64,000 bases of DNA from Culex pipiens pallens (Eukaryota > Arthropoda > Insecta > Diptera > Culicidae): the NCBI RefSeq assembly GCF_016801865.2, contig NC_068938.1:1922001-1986000 (forward strand), read 5' to 3'. The notes under the pieces are model-generated. The model had not been told where the DNA came from, did not search any database, and saw nothing but the letters and a program-made list of their open reading frames with translations. Shown in pieces: positions 1 through 9,918 of this stretch (positions are counted from its first letter, which is position 1; each line of letters begins with the position of its first letter). A program made the translations under genes and the position numbers.

Positions 1-972
1 CGGCCTGGAATGGCCAGGTGATTTGATGGCCGCGACGCACATTGGCCAGATTACGATCGATATTAATTTTGGGGTGAAGATTTCTTTTTTGCCCCGCGTG
101 AGTGTTGCGACTGCGAACCTTCACTCGGATTCAGATTTAAAGCGGCGCAAAGCAGGCCACGACGGCGGTCAAGAGTTTTAAGCCATGGCAAGCTCCGATT
201 ATTGTGCAAGGTAACGCGCGCGATGCAGTTCCCTGGTACTTGATCGCCACTTTGGCGAGGACAGGATAATCGCAGCTCAGCGCCTACTGCACGGAGATTC
301 GGCCAACCGCACAATTTGAGGTCATCAGGTTCAATGACATATCTCTGACGGATTCTTAGATAGCAATCATCGCAATTACGGTTACAAAATAGCCACGCCA
401 ACTGGGATGGATATATCGAGCCCCGGGTTGGGGCTTATGTAAATTAATAAACGTCGCATTCCTTCCATTTTTTTTTTTTCGCAGGGCGCTCTCTTTCATT
501 TCCTTTCCTTTTCCCACTACTCTGCTTGGTGGGGTGAGATGAAATGAGACCGAAACAGGGGACGCAAATGTGAGATCATGTGGCGGTGGCGACACCGCAC
601 CGCTGCACTGTGTAAACTGTAATTGCATCGCGGCACCACTTCCCAGGCCGTTGTCGCCGCCGCCGCCGGTCTTTGGCCACTGCCCGGGGTGGTTAAGGTT
701 TCATTTGTTAACGTCGGGGACGGATCAACACGTGGTGCCACCCAGTTGACAGGGGCCTAGATTATGACAAGGGCGAATTTTGAGGAAAAAAAATATTTTT
801 GATATATTCCATAACAATAATTACTACATCCAATGTAGAAAAATGCTACACAAAATGTCATAATCTTTTCTGTACCCACGTTACATATGGAAGTAACAAA
901 AATAAGGGGTGCGCATGGTTGCTCAAGATGATTCCCGAAATTCACAATTTTATCTATTGGCAGAGAATTAAC
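1..972. other. intron sequence upstream of the fat exons
   Basis: No coding exon, RNA gene or clear mobile element is visible. The segment is presumed intron of fat because the first fat exon in the window (9731) begins inside a codon with a normal acceptor, so earlier exons must lie to the left. Positions 1-740 are richer in G+C than the AT-rich part that follows. Short reading frames on both strands lack recognisable domains. Confidence 0.6.
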
Positions 973-979
973 CAGGGCT

Positions 980-1180
980 GTGGAGTCGGAGTCGGAGTCG
1001 GAGCCGGAGTCGGTGGAGTCGGAGTCGGAGCCGGAGTCAGTGGAGTCGGGTCTTTTTGAGGACCTGGAGTCGGAGTCGGAGTCGTTAAAACTCGAATAGC
1101 TGGAGTCGGAGTCGGCTAAATTTTATGAGCTGGAGTCGGAGTCGACAATTTCTGATAACCCGGAGCCGGAGCTGGAGTCG
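980..1180 (+). repeat. degenerate GGAGTC hexamer tract (left subterminal)
   Basis: Short runs of GGAGTC and the variant GGAGCC are separated by brief AT-rich spacers. The tract starts immediately inside the left terminal repeat of the hAT-like element. The same hexamer on the same strand recurs near the right end. Confidence 0.9.
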
Positions 1181-1349
1181 GAGTTGTCTGAAATTCGATA
1201 AAATTTATGAACTTTTTCATTTTTCAGTTTTTTGCCTTCCTCACTGAGGTAAGGCTATAATCCTGCTCTAAAAATGAACTTTCTATTAAAAGCTCCTAGA
1301 CCCACCTTCATGTATACATATCGACTCAGAATCGAAAATTGAACAAATG

Positions 1350-1412
1350 TCTGTGTGTGTGTATGTGTGTGTGTATGTGTGTGTGTATGTGTGTGTGTAT
1401 GTGTGTGTGTAT
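1350..1412 (+). repeat. TG/ATG-rich microsatellite
   Basis: Blocks of GTGTGTGT broken at regular spacing by ATG, inside the leader of the Helitron/DINE-like element. The same block occurs at 4152-4212 in the second copy, so it belongs to the element. Confidence 0.95.
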
Positions 1413-1582
1413 GTATGTATGTGACCAAAATTCTCACTGAGTTTTCTCAGCACTGGCAGAACCGATTTTGATCGAACCAGTTGCATTCGACTTGGTTTAG
1501 GGTCCCATACATCGCTATTGAATTGTTTGAAGTTTCGATAAGTAGTTCAAAAGTTATGTATAAAAATGTGTTTTCACAAATA

Positions 1583-3060
1583 CCCGGATCTCAATTATAT
1601 GCATGTAAACGATGTCCGGATCCATCTTCCGACCCATCGTTGGTTAGGTAATTGAAAGGCCTTTCCAATGAGTCCAAGACATTGAAGATCTGGCAACCCT
1701 GTCTCGAGTTATGACCACTTAAGTGATATTTATGTACTTTTTTGAAGCCGGATCTCACTTAAATGTATGTAAACTATGTCCGGATCCATCATCCGACCCA
1801 TCGTTGGTTAGGTCATTGAAAGGTCTTTTCAATGAGTCCAAAACATTGAAGATCTGGCAACACTGTCTCGAGTTATGACCACTTAAGTGATATTTATGTA
1901 CTTTTTTTAAGCCGGATCTCACTTAAATGTATGTAAAGTATGTCCGGATCCATCATCCAACCCATCGTTGGTTAGGTCATTGAAAGGCCCTTACAATGAG
2001 TCCAAGACATTGATGATCTGGCAACCCTGTCTCGAGTTATGACCACTTAAGTGATATTTATGTACTTTTTTTAAGCCGGATCTCACTCAAATGTATGTAA
2101 ACTATGTCTGGATCCATCATCCGACCCATCGTTGGTTAGGTAATTGAAAGGCCTTTCCAACGAGTCCAAAGCATTGAAGATCTGGCAACCCTGTCTCGAG
2201 TTATGACCACTTAAGTGATATTTATGTACTTTTTTTAAGCCGGATCTCACTTAAATGTATGTAAAGTATGTCCGGATCCATCATCCGACCCATCGTTGGT
2301 TAGGTCATTGAAAGACCTTTCCAATGAGTCAAAATTATTGAAGATCTGGCAACCCTGTCTCGAGTTATGACCACCTAAGTGATATTTATGTACTTTTTGA
2401 AGCCGGATCTCACTTAAATGTATGTAAACTATGTCCGGATCCATCATCCAACCTATCGTTGGTTAGGTCATTGAAAGGCCTTTCCAATGAGTCCAAGACA
2501 TTGAAGATTTGGTAACCCTGTCTCGAGTTATGACCACTTAAGTGATATTTATGTACTTTTTTGAAGCCGGATCTCACTTAAATGTATGTAAACTATGTCC
2601 GGATCCATCATCCGACCCATCGTTGGTTAGGTCATTGAAAGGTCTTTTCAACGAGTCCAAAACATTGAAGATCTGGCAACACTGTCTCGAGTTATGACCA
2701 CTTAAGTGATATTTATGTACTTTTTTTAAGCCGGATCTCACTTAAATGTATGTAAACTATGTCCGGATCCATCATCCGACCCATCGTTGGTTAGGTCATT
2801 GAAAGACCTTTCCAATGAGTCAAAATTATTGAAGATCTGGCAACCCTGTCTCGAGTTATGACCACCTAAGTGATATTTATGTACTTTTTGAAGCCGGATC
2901 TCACTTAAATGTATGTAAACTATGTCCGGATCCATCATCCAACCCATCGTTGGTTAGGTAATTGAAAGGCCTTTCCAATGAGTCCAGAGCATTGAAGAAC
3001 TGACAACCCTGTATCGAGTTATTACCACATAAGTTATACATTGTGTTCTTTTTTTCTGGA
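1583..3060 (+). repeat. 164-bp satellite array 1 (about 9 monomers)
   Basis: The anchor GCCGGATCTCAC occurs at 1747, 1911, 2075, 2239, 2402, 2566, 2730 and 2893, a 164-bp period with two 163-bp steps. Each monomer carries a TCCGGATCC (BamHI) site, CTGGCAACCCTGTCTCGAG and a conserved CACTTAAGTG palindrome. The first and last monomers are diverged. Monomers here mostly read AACTATGTCC, while array 2 reads AACGATGTCC, so the arrays homogenised separately. Confidence 0.95.
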
Positions 3061-3148
3061 TCTAAAAAAATGATGAAACCACTCATATACCCATTTTTGG
3101 TGAGTGAGGAAGGCATCAACCACATAGGTGGATTAAGTTAGTTTTTTT

Positions 3149-4030
3149 TGTTATAATGCAAATTAATTAACAAAACTTTTAAATGCTTGTTTATTTTTAA
3201 ACGTCTTATTGCTTTTTTTCAGTTAATTTATATGTTGATTCAAGATTTATCAGATGCCATCATGTTTTTGTAACATTTTCAATTTGATTGGATAGCCATG
3301 ACTTTGTTATTTCACTATGATCAGTAAATGATGAATTTCCCCTCATTTAAAATTATAAACAGTTTTGGTTGTGCAGGCATTTTTATTAATATTCAGTTGA
3401 TGCTTGACTCCCTCCTTTTGCTTCTTTCTATCAATACTTAACAAAAATGATAACATTTTTAAAACATTGGTTAGATTGACCATTAAACTATCAACTATTA
3501 GGTATATCAATCTATTACTTGAAACTCAACATGCTCATTTTGAATATAAAAAAAATCAAAGGGTTGTGTTGTAAATATTTGAAACTGGCAGAAAATATCA
3601 AAAATAAATTGCAACTTATATTGAAATCATCATTGAATATATTAAATATATCGATTTCCTTAATGTTTATTATTTCTCTACAAAAAACTGAAAGTATGGA
3701 TCCCTAAAAATATCGTTGAACAAATCTAACAAATATTTCTTTTTAAATGTCATAAAGCTTGTTTTTTGTTTCAAATATTATTCAACCGGTAAGGATTTTA
3801 TCATGATTTATATGTTTAAACCATGTACAGGGCCGAATCACAAAATGTCTATGTATGTATTTTTAAATAAATTCAGTAGAGCTTTGCAATATAGTAACTT
3901 AAACTGTTTATTTCAATACCAGGGTGACTTTGATGTTAGTTACTTTGTTTCTTACAAATTTCAGCCAAAATGTAAGCAAAATGATTTTATAAATCATATC
4001 AAATCGATTATGAAGGCCAGGTCTCTTTTA
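3149..4030. other. AT-rich interior of the hAT-like element
   Basis: Lies between the two Helitron/DINE-like copies and is strongly AT-rich. Two short + strand frames (62 and 112 codons, the second running into the next element) show no recognisable motif and are not called as genes. Confidence 0.6.
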
Positions 4031-4151
4031 TTTTTGCCTTCCTCACTGAGGTAAGGCTATAATCCTGCTCTAAAAATGAACTTTTCATTAAAAGCTCAAA
4101 GACCCACCTTCATGTATACATATCGACTCAGAATCGAAAACTGAACAAATG

Positions 4152-4212
4152 TCTGTGTGTGTGTATGTGTGTGTGTATGTGTGTGTGTATGTGTGTGTGT
4201 ATGTATGTATGT
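4152..4212 (+). repeat. TG/ATG-rich microsatellite, second copy
   Basis: GTGTGTGT blocks broken by ATG, in the same place within the element as the tract at 1350-1412 but slightly shorter. Confidence 0.95.
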
Positions 4213-4372
4213 GACCAAAATTCTCACTGAGTTTTCTCAGCACTGGCTGAACCAATTTTGACCAAACCAGTTGCATTCGACTTGGTTTAGGGTCCCATAC
4301 ATCGCTATTGAATTGTTTGAAGTTTCGATAAGTAGTTCAAAAGTTATGTATAAAAATGTGTTTTCACATATA

Positions 4373-7300
4373 TCCGGATCTCATTTATATGCATGTAAAT
4401 GATGTCCGGATCCATCATCCGACCCATCGTTGGTTAGGTAATCAAGAGACCTTTTCAACAAGTCCACAACATTGAAGATCTGGCAACCCTGTCTCGAGTT
4501 ATGACCACTTAAGTGATATTTATGTGCTTTTTTGAAGCCGGATCTCACTTAAATGTATGTAAACGATGTCCGGATCCATCATCCGACCCATCGTTGGTTA
4601 GGTAATCAAGAGACCTTTCCAACAAGTCCACATCATTGAAGATCTGGCAACCCTGTCTCGAGTTATGACCACTTAAGTGATATTTATGTGCTTTTTTGAA
4701 GCCGGATCTCACTTAAATGTATGTAAACGATGTCCGGATCCATCATCCGACCCATCGTTAGTTAGGTAATTAAAAGACCTTTCCAACAAGTCCACAACAT
4801 TGAAGATCTGGCAACCCTGTCTCGAGTTATGACCACTTAAGTGATATTTATGTGCTTTTTTGAAGCCGGATCTCACTTAAATGTATGTAAACGATGTCCG
4901 GATCCATCATCCGACCCATCGTTGGTTAGGTAATCAAAAGACCTTTCCAACAAGTCCACATCATTGAAGATCTGGCAACCCTGTCTCGAGTTATGACCAC
5001 TTAAGTGATATTTATGTGCTTTTTTGAAGCCGGATCTCACTTAAATGTATGTAAACGATGTCCGGATCCATCATCCGACCCATCGTTAGTTAGGTAATTA
5101 AAAGACCTTTCCAACAAGTCCACAACATTGAAGATCTGGCAACCCTGTCTCGAGTTATGACCACTTAAGTGATATTTATGTGCTTTTTTGAAGCCGGATC
5201 TCACTTAAATGTATGTAAACGATGTCCGGATCCTCCGGATCCATTATCCGACCCATCGTTAGTTAGGTAATCAAAAGACCTTTCCAACAAGTCCACATCA
5301 TTAAAGATCTGGCAACCCTGTCTCGAATTATGACCACTTAAGTGATATTTATGTGCTTTTTTGAAGCCGGATCTCACTTTAATGTATGTAAACGATGTCC
5401 GAATCCATCATCCGACCCATCGTTAGTTAGGTAATCAAGAGACCTTTTCAACAAGTCCACAACATTGAAGATCTGGCAACCCTGTCTCGAGTTATGACCA
5501 CTTAAGTGATATTTATGTACTTTTTTGAAGCCGGATCTCACTTAAATGTATGTAAACGATGTCCGGATCCATCATCCGACCCATCGTTACTTAGGTAATC
5601 AAAAGACCTTTCCAACAAGTCCACAACATTGAAGATCTGGCAACCCTGTCTCGAGTTATGACCACTTAAGTGATATTTATGTGCTTTTTTGAAGCCGGAT
5701 CTCACTTAAATGTATGTAAACGATGTCCGGATCCATCACCCGACCCATCGTTAGTTAGGTAATTAAAAGACCTTTCCAACAAGTCCACAACATTGAAGAT
5801 TTGGCAACCCTGTCTCGAGTTATGACCACTTAAGTGATATTTATGTGCTTTTTTGAAGCCGGATCTCACTTAAATGTATGTAAACGATGTCCGGATCCAT
5901 CATCCGACCCATCGTTGGTTAGGTAATCAAAAGACCTTTCCAACAAGTCCACATCATTGAAGATCTGGCAACCCTGTCTCGAGTTATGACCACTTAAGTG
6001 ATATTTATGTGCTTTTTTGAAGCCGGATCTCACTTAAATGTATGTAAACGATGTCCGGATCCATCATCCGACCCATCGTTAGTTAGGTAATTAAAAGACC
6101 TTTCCAACAAGTCCACAACATTGAAGATCTGGCAACCCTGTCTCGAGTTATGACCACTTAAGTGATATTTATGTGCTTTTTTGAAGCCGGATCTCACTTA
6201 AATGTATGTAAACGATGTCCGGATCCATCATCCGACCCATCGTTAGTTAGGTAATCAAAAGACCTTTCCAACAAGTCCACATCATTAAAGATCTGGCAAC
6301 CCTGTCTCGAGTTATGACCACTTAAGTGATATTTATGTGCTTTTTTGAAGCCGGATCTCACTTTAATGTATGTAAACGATGTCCGAATCCATCATCCGAC
6401 CCATCGTTAGTTAGGTAATCAAGAGACCTTTTCAACAAGTCCACAACATTGAAGATCTGGCAACCCTGTCTCGAGTTATGACCACTTAAGTGATATTTAT
6501 GTGCTTTTTTGAAGCCGGATCTCACTTAAATGTATGTAAACGATGTCCGGATCCATCATCCGACCCATCGTTAGTTAGGTAATCAAAAGACCTTTCCAAC
6601 AAGTCCACAACATTGAAGATCTGGCAACCCTGTCTCGAATTATGACCACTTAAGTGATATTTATGTGCTTTTTTGAAGCCGGATCTCACTTAAATGTATG
6701 TAAACGATGTCCGGATCCATCATCCGACCCATCGTTGGTTAGGTAATCAAAAGACCTTTCCAACAAGTCTACATCATTGAAGATCTGGCAACCCTGTCTC
6801 GAGTTATGACCACTTAAGTGATATTTATGTGCTTTTTTGAAGCCGGATCTCACTTAAATGTATGTAAACGATGTCCGGATCCATCATCCGACCCATCGTT
6901 GGTTAGGTAATCAAAAGACCTTTCCAACAAGTCCACATCATTGAAGATCTGGCAACCCTGTCTCGAGTTATGACCACTTAAGTGATATTTATGTTCTTTT
7001 TTGAAGCCGGATCTCACTTAAATGTATGTAAACGATGTCCGGATCCATCATCCGACCCATCGTTACTTAGGTAATTAAAAGATCTTTCCAACAAGTCCTC
7101 AACATTGAAGATCTGGCAACCCTGTCTCGAGTTATGACCACTTAAGTGATATTTATGTGCTTTTTTGAAGCCGGATCTCACTTAAATGTATGTAAACGAT
7201 GTCCGGATCCATCATCCGACCCATCGTTAGTTAGGTAATCAAAAGACCTTTCCAACAAGTCCACATCATTAAAGATCTGGCAACCCTGTCTCGAGTTATG

Positions 7301-7989
7301 ACCACTTAAGTGATATTTATGTGCTTTTTTAAAGCCGGATCTCACTTAAATGTATGTAAACGATGTCCGGATCCATCATCCGACCCATCGTTAGTTAGGT
7401 AATCAAAAGACCTTTCCAACAAGTCCACAACATTGAAGATCTGGCAACCCTGTCTCGAGTTATGACCACTTAAGTGATATTTATGTGCTTTTTTGAAGCC
7501 GGATCTCACTTAAATGTATGTAAACGATGTCCGGATCCATCATCCGACCCATCGTTACTTAGGTAATCAAAAGACCTTTCCAACAAGTCCACATCATTAA
7601 AGATCTGGCAACCCTGTCTCGAGTTATGACCACTTAAGTGATATTTATGTGCTTTTTTGAAGCCGGATCTCACTTAAATGTATGTAAACGATGTCCGGAT
7701 CCATCATCCGACCCATCGTTAGTTAGGTAATCAAAAGACCTTTCCAACAAGTCCACAACATTGAAGATCTGGCAACCCTGTCTCGAGTTATGACCACTTA
7801 AGTGATATTTATGTGCTTTTTTGAAGCCGGATCTCACTTAAATGTATGTAAACGATGTCCGGATCCATCATCCGACCCATCGTTGGTTAGGTAATCAAGA
7901 GACCTTTCCAACGAGTCCACAACATTGAAGATCTGGCAACCCTGTCCCGAATTATGACCACTTAAGTTATATATGTGTACTTATTTTTC
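4373..7989 (+). repeat. 164-bp satellite array 2 (about 22 monomers, 6-mer higher-order pattern)
   Basis: The anchor GCCGGATCTCAC is spaced exactly 164 bp (for example 4537, 4701, 4865, 5029, 5193). One 173-bp step (5193 to 5366) is caused by a 9-bp duplication near GGATCC. Diagnostic variants recur six monomers apart: CTCACTTTAATG together with CCGAATCC follow the anchors at 5366 and 6350, 984 bp or 6 x 164 apart. The array is homogeneous in the middle and diverged at both ends, as expected for unequal exchange. Confidence 0.95.
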
Positions 7990-8097
7990 TGGATCTAAAA
8001 AAATAGCTGAAATATGTGTCCAATGTTACCCATTGTTGGTAAAAAGTGAGGAAGGCATCAACCACATAGGTGGATTTAGTTAGTTTTTAAAATAGCA

Positions 8098-8569
8098 ATT
8101 AAATATTTGTTTAACTAGTTTATAAACATTTAAATAAAAGTAATTTAAATTTCAAGGCAATTGAATAAAAAATCCTATTATTCTAAGAGCAGAATCCAAT
8201 TTTACTTCTTGAGGTACTCTGATTTTGCAAAATCATTTTGTAAAAAAAACTTCAACTTATCAATGTCACCCCGGTTTACAGTTATACGCGCAAGTGAGAG
8301 CTGAACATGTGAGTGATGTTATTATTACTTTTCATTTTATTTTATTTATTTAGTTGTGTGAAGTTATTTTAAGCTGAGATGTGGACTACCTTTGAACAGC
8401 TGATTAATTCAAAGTTGGGAACAGAGTTTGAGGTTGCTTAAAGAATCGACTCAGTCTACTGAAGGAAAGTTACAAAATAACCTTCAAAATAACTAATAGG
8501 TGGGGGATAGTTAGAGGAATGGAGATTTTATTTAAACATTTTTTAGATATTTTTAATTCTGAGTTAGTG
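8098..8569. other. AT-rich interior of the hAT-like element, right side
   Basis: AT-rich unique sequence between the second Helitron/DINE-like copy and the right GGAGTC tract. No frame or repeat is recognisable. Confidence 0.6.
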
Positions 8570-8713
8570 CTGGAGTCGGAGTCGGAGTCGGCTAGAGTTG
8601 GCAGGCCGGAGTCGGAGTCGTATGAACCTGAAAGCCGGAGCCGGAGTCGGAGTCGGCTTAACTCAGAAAGCCGGAGTCGGAGTCGGAATCGGAGTCGGAG
8701 TCGGAGTCGTCTA
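8570..8713 (+). repeat. degenerate GGAGTC hexamer tract (right subterminal)
   Basis: GGAGTC and GGAGCC runs on the + strand, immediately inside the right terminal repeat of the hAT-like element. An open frame across the tract would give Ser-Glu and Ser-Arg dipeptides and is treated as a by-product of the repeat. Confidence 0.9.
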
Positions 8714-8747
8714 AAACATGACCCGACTCCGCAGCCCTGGAATTAAC

Positions 8748-9730
8748 TAAAAATCAATTCTGTCGATTGGAACAAGTTCAGAGAGCCCAAATCTACCATA
8801 CCTTGACAAAACTGATGCGTTTACTGACACCAACTTCTAAAATGTCGAGTTGTGTTATTTACGTAAACCTGCAGATTTTCATAAATTTCAGTTGAGTGTA
8901 AGATAGAAAATGATCACAAAAGCCATTTTTCGAAAAAGCTTGCAGCTAACCCCGCAGGAGCAGGTGTACGGAACGCAGTTTCAAACCTGAACCAATTTCT
9001 GGCTCCATCTTTGCCTCCACACTCGGCTGAGTGTGGACTCTTTTTGAATATTAATTAAGTTGTGCCGATGACAGGATTGTGACGGTGGTATTCTGCGATT
9101 CGATCAGCGCAGAACAAACAAATGAAGAAAAAAAAACGAGCGAGATCAAGAAGCAACAGATCCAGACTCTTAGGGGGCAATAAAATGGTTTTAATTTATA
9201 TTTCACATTCAATTTCTGAGCGTTCCGAGGTGTAATATTCTGTATAATACCGTCGGCTACTCGAATTATTGTTTGTGTATACAACAAGTTTTCGCACCGC
9301 GCGCCGAGTGGACTGAACTCGTCCGGAGAACCGGTAGAAAAGACACTCTGGACGCGACGCGGACGCGGTGGACACGGAGAAACACATATCAACGAGAATC
9401 GTTTTGTCGTAGCCAGTTAAGAGACATGTTCATTGACTGTTCCGTCATGTTTCACTTCAGATCTTACTTCTGTGCGCGCTTTCTGGCGTTTTTTCCCCTT
9501 CCCCTCCCCTCCTCTGTGCTTCTTTTAAGCGATCCCAGTGGACAACTTCAACTCACTGAATATGAGCTCTCTCAGCTGTCATCTTGCGTCCCTCGGGGAC
9601 CGAGCGCGCCACAAGAGATTTAAATACAATAAGTGACGAACCCTGTATTTATCGCCTTGATAAAACTCTCTACATTTGTGCGCGGAATAATTTGTAACGA
9701 TTGGCGTCGTCTTCCTCTTCTTCTTTACAG
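8748..9730 (+). other. fat intron segment ending in the acceptor at 9729-9730
   Basis: Unique sequence with no recognised gene. It ends with a pyrimidine-rich stretch and TTTACAG at 9724-9730. Overlapping short frames on both strands around 9050-9620 have no domain similarity that I recognise. Confidence 0.6.
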
Positions 9731-9918
9731 GAATTAATGGACGCATCGAGTACAGCATTACGTCCGGCGATGACAACGAGGATTTTCAAATCCTGAGCAA
9801 CGGAACGATCCGCACGCGGCGAGCGCTGGACCGGGAGTCCAAATCGAGCTACAGCCTGATCGTGTCCGCCAGGGACTGCGCCAAGGAGCCCGAAAAGCAA
9901 CTGTCATCGACGGTTCAG
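9731..9918 (+). CDS. ft: fat exon: cadherin repeat fragment
   Basis: Follows TTTACAG and starts with two bases completing a codon begun in an upstream exon. It reads (G)INGRIEYSITSGDD..., the middle of a cadherin repeat, with the typical ALDRE motif, and ends at CAG before GTGAGT. It is the first fat exon in the window. Confidence 0.9.

Larger units (their letters stand above)
1231..3148 (+). mobile_element. Helitron/DINE-like element, copy 1 (9 satellite monomers)
   Basis: The element starts just after a T run with an imperfect 22-bp palindrome (from 1234, GCCTTCCTCA...). It continues with a ~330-bp leader including a TG-rich microsatellite, then a 164-bp tandem array. It ends with GTGAGGAAGGC, a small CCACATAGGTGG palindrome and GTTAG before another T run. 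Subterminal hairpins, an internal microsatellite, central tandem repeats and T-rich flanks recall the Helentron-associated HINE/DINE-1 elements of flies. No coding capacity is seen. A second copy with the same plan lies at 4033-8097 and an inverted short copy at 20348-22087. The shared structure is seen directly; the class is inferred. Confidence 0.65.
4033..8097 (+). mobile_element. Helitron/DINE-like element, copy 2 (22 satellite monomers)
   Basis: Has the same leader as copy 1 (start palindrome at 4036, near-identical 330-bp head, TG-rich microsatellite). A much longer 164-bp array follows. The same 3' end (GTGAGGAAGGC, CCACATAGGTGG, GTTAG, T run) closes it near 8090. The 2.1-kb length difference from copy 1 is almost entirely monomer number. 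It lies in the same orientation as copy 1, 0.9 kb downstream, inside the same hAT-like element. Confidence 0.65.
973..8739 (+). mobile_element. hAT-like composite TIR element (7.8 kb) with 8-bp target duplication
   Basis: The left end reads CAGGGCTGTGGAGTCGG and the right end is its inverted copy with one mismatch (T/C at position 9), giving 17-bp terminal inverted repeats. The flanks are a perfect 8-bp duplication, GAATTAAC, at 965-972 and 8740-8747. CAGGG ends with an 8-bp duplication are typical of the hAT superfamily. Inside are GGAGTC hexamer tracts at both ends, two Helitron/DINE-like elements with satellite arrays, and two AT-rich stretches (3149-4030, 8098-8519). No transposase frame is recognisable, so the element is non-autonomous. 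It sits in a fat intron. The boundaries are seen directly; the superfamily is inference from ends and duplication length. Confidence 0.8.

Noticed and set aside
63..741. Overlapping minus-strand frames at the left edge
   Set aside because: Short, mutually overlapping, and no recognisable domains.
1583..7989. Regular repeats that could be mistaken for a CRISPR array
   Set aside because: The repeats are contiguous 164-bp monomers without unique spacers, in a eukaryotic genome, bounded by transposon ends.
8519..8746. Ser/Arg/Glu-rich 75-codon frame
   Set aside because: It consists of the GGAGTC hexamer tract and the terminal repeat of the hAT-like element.
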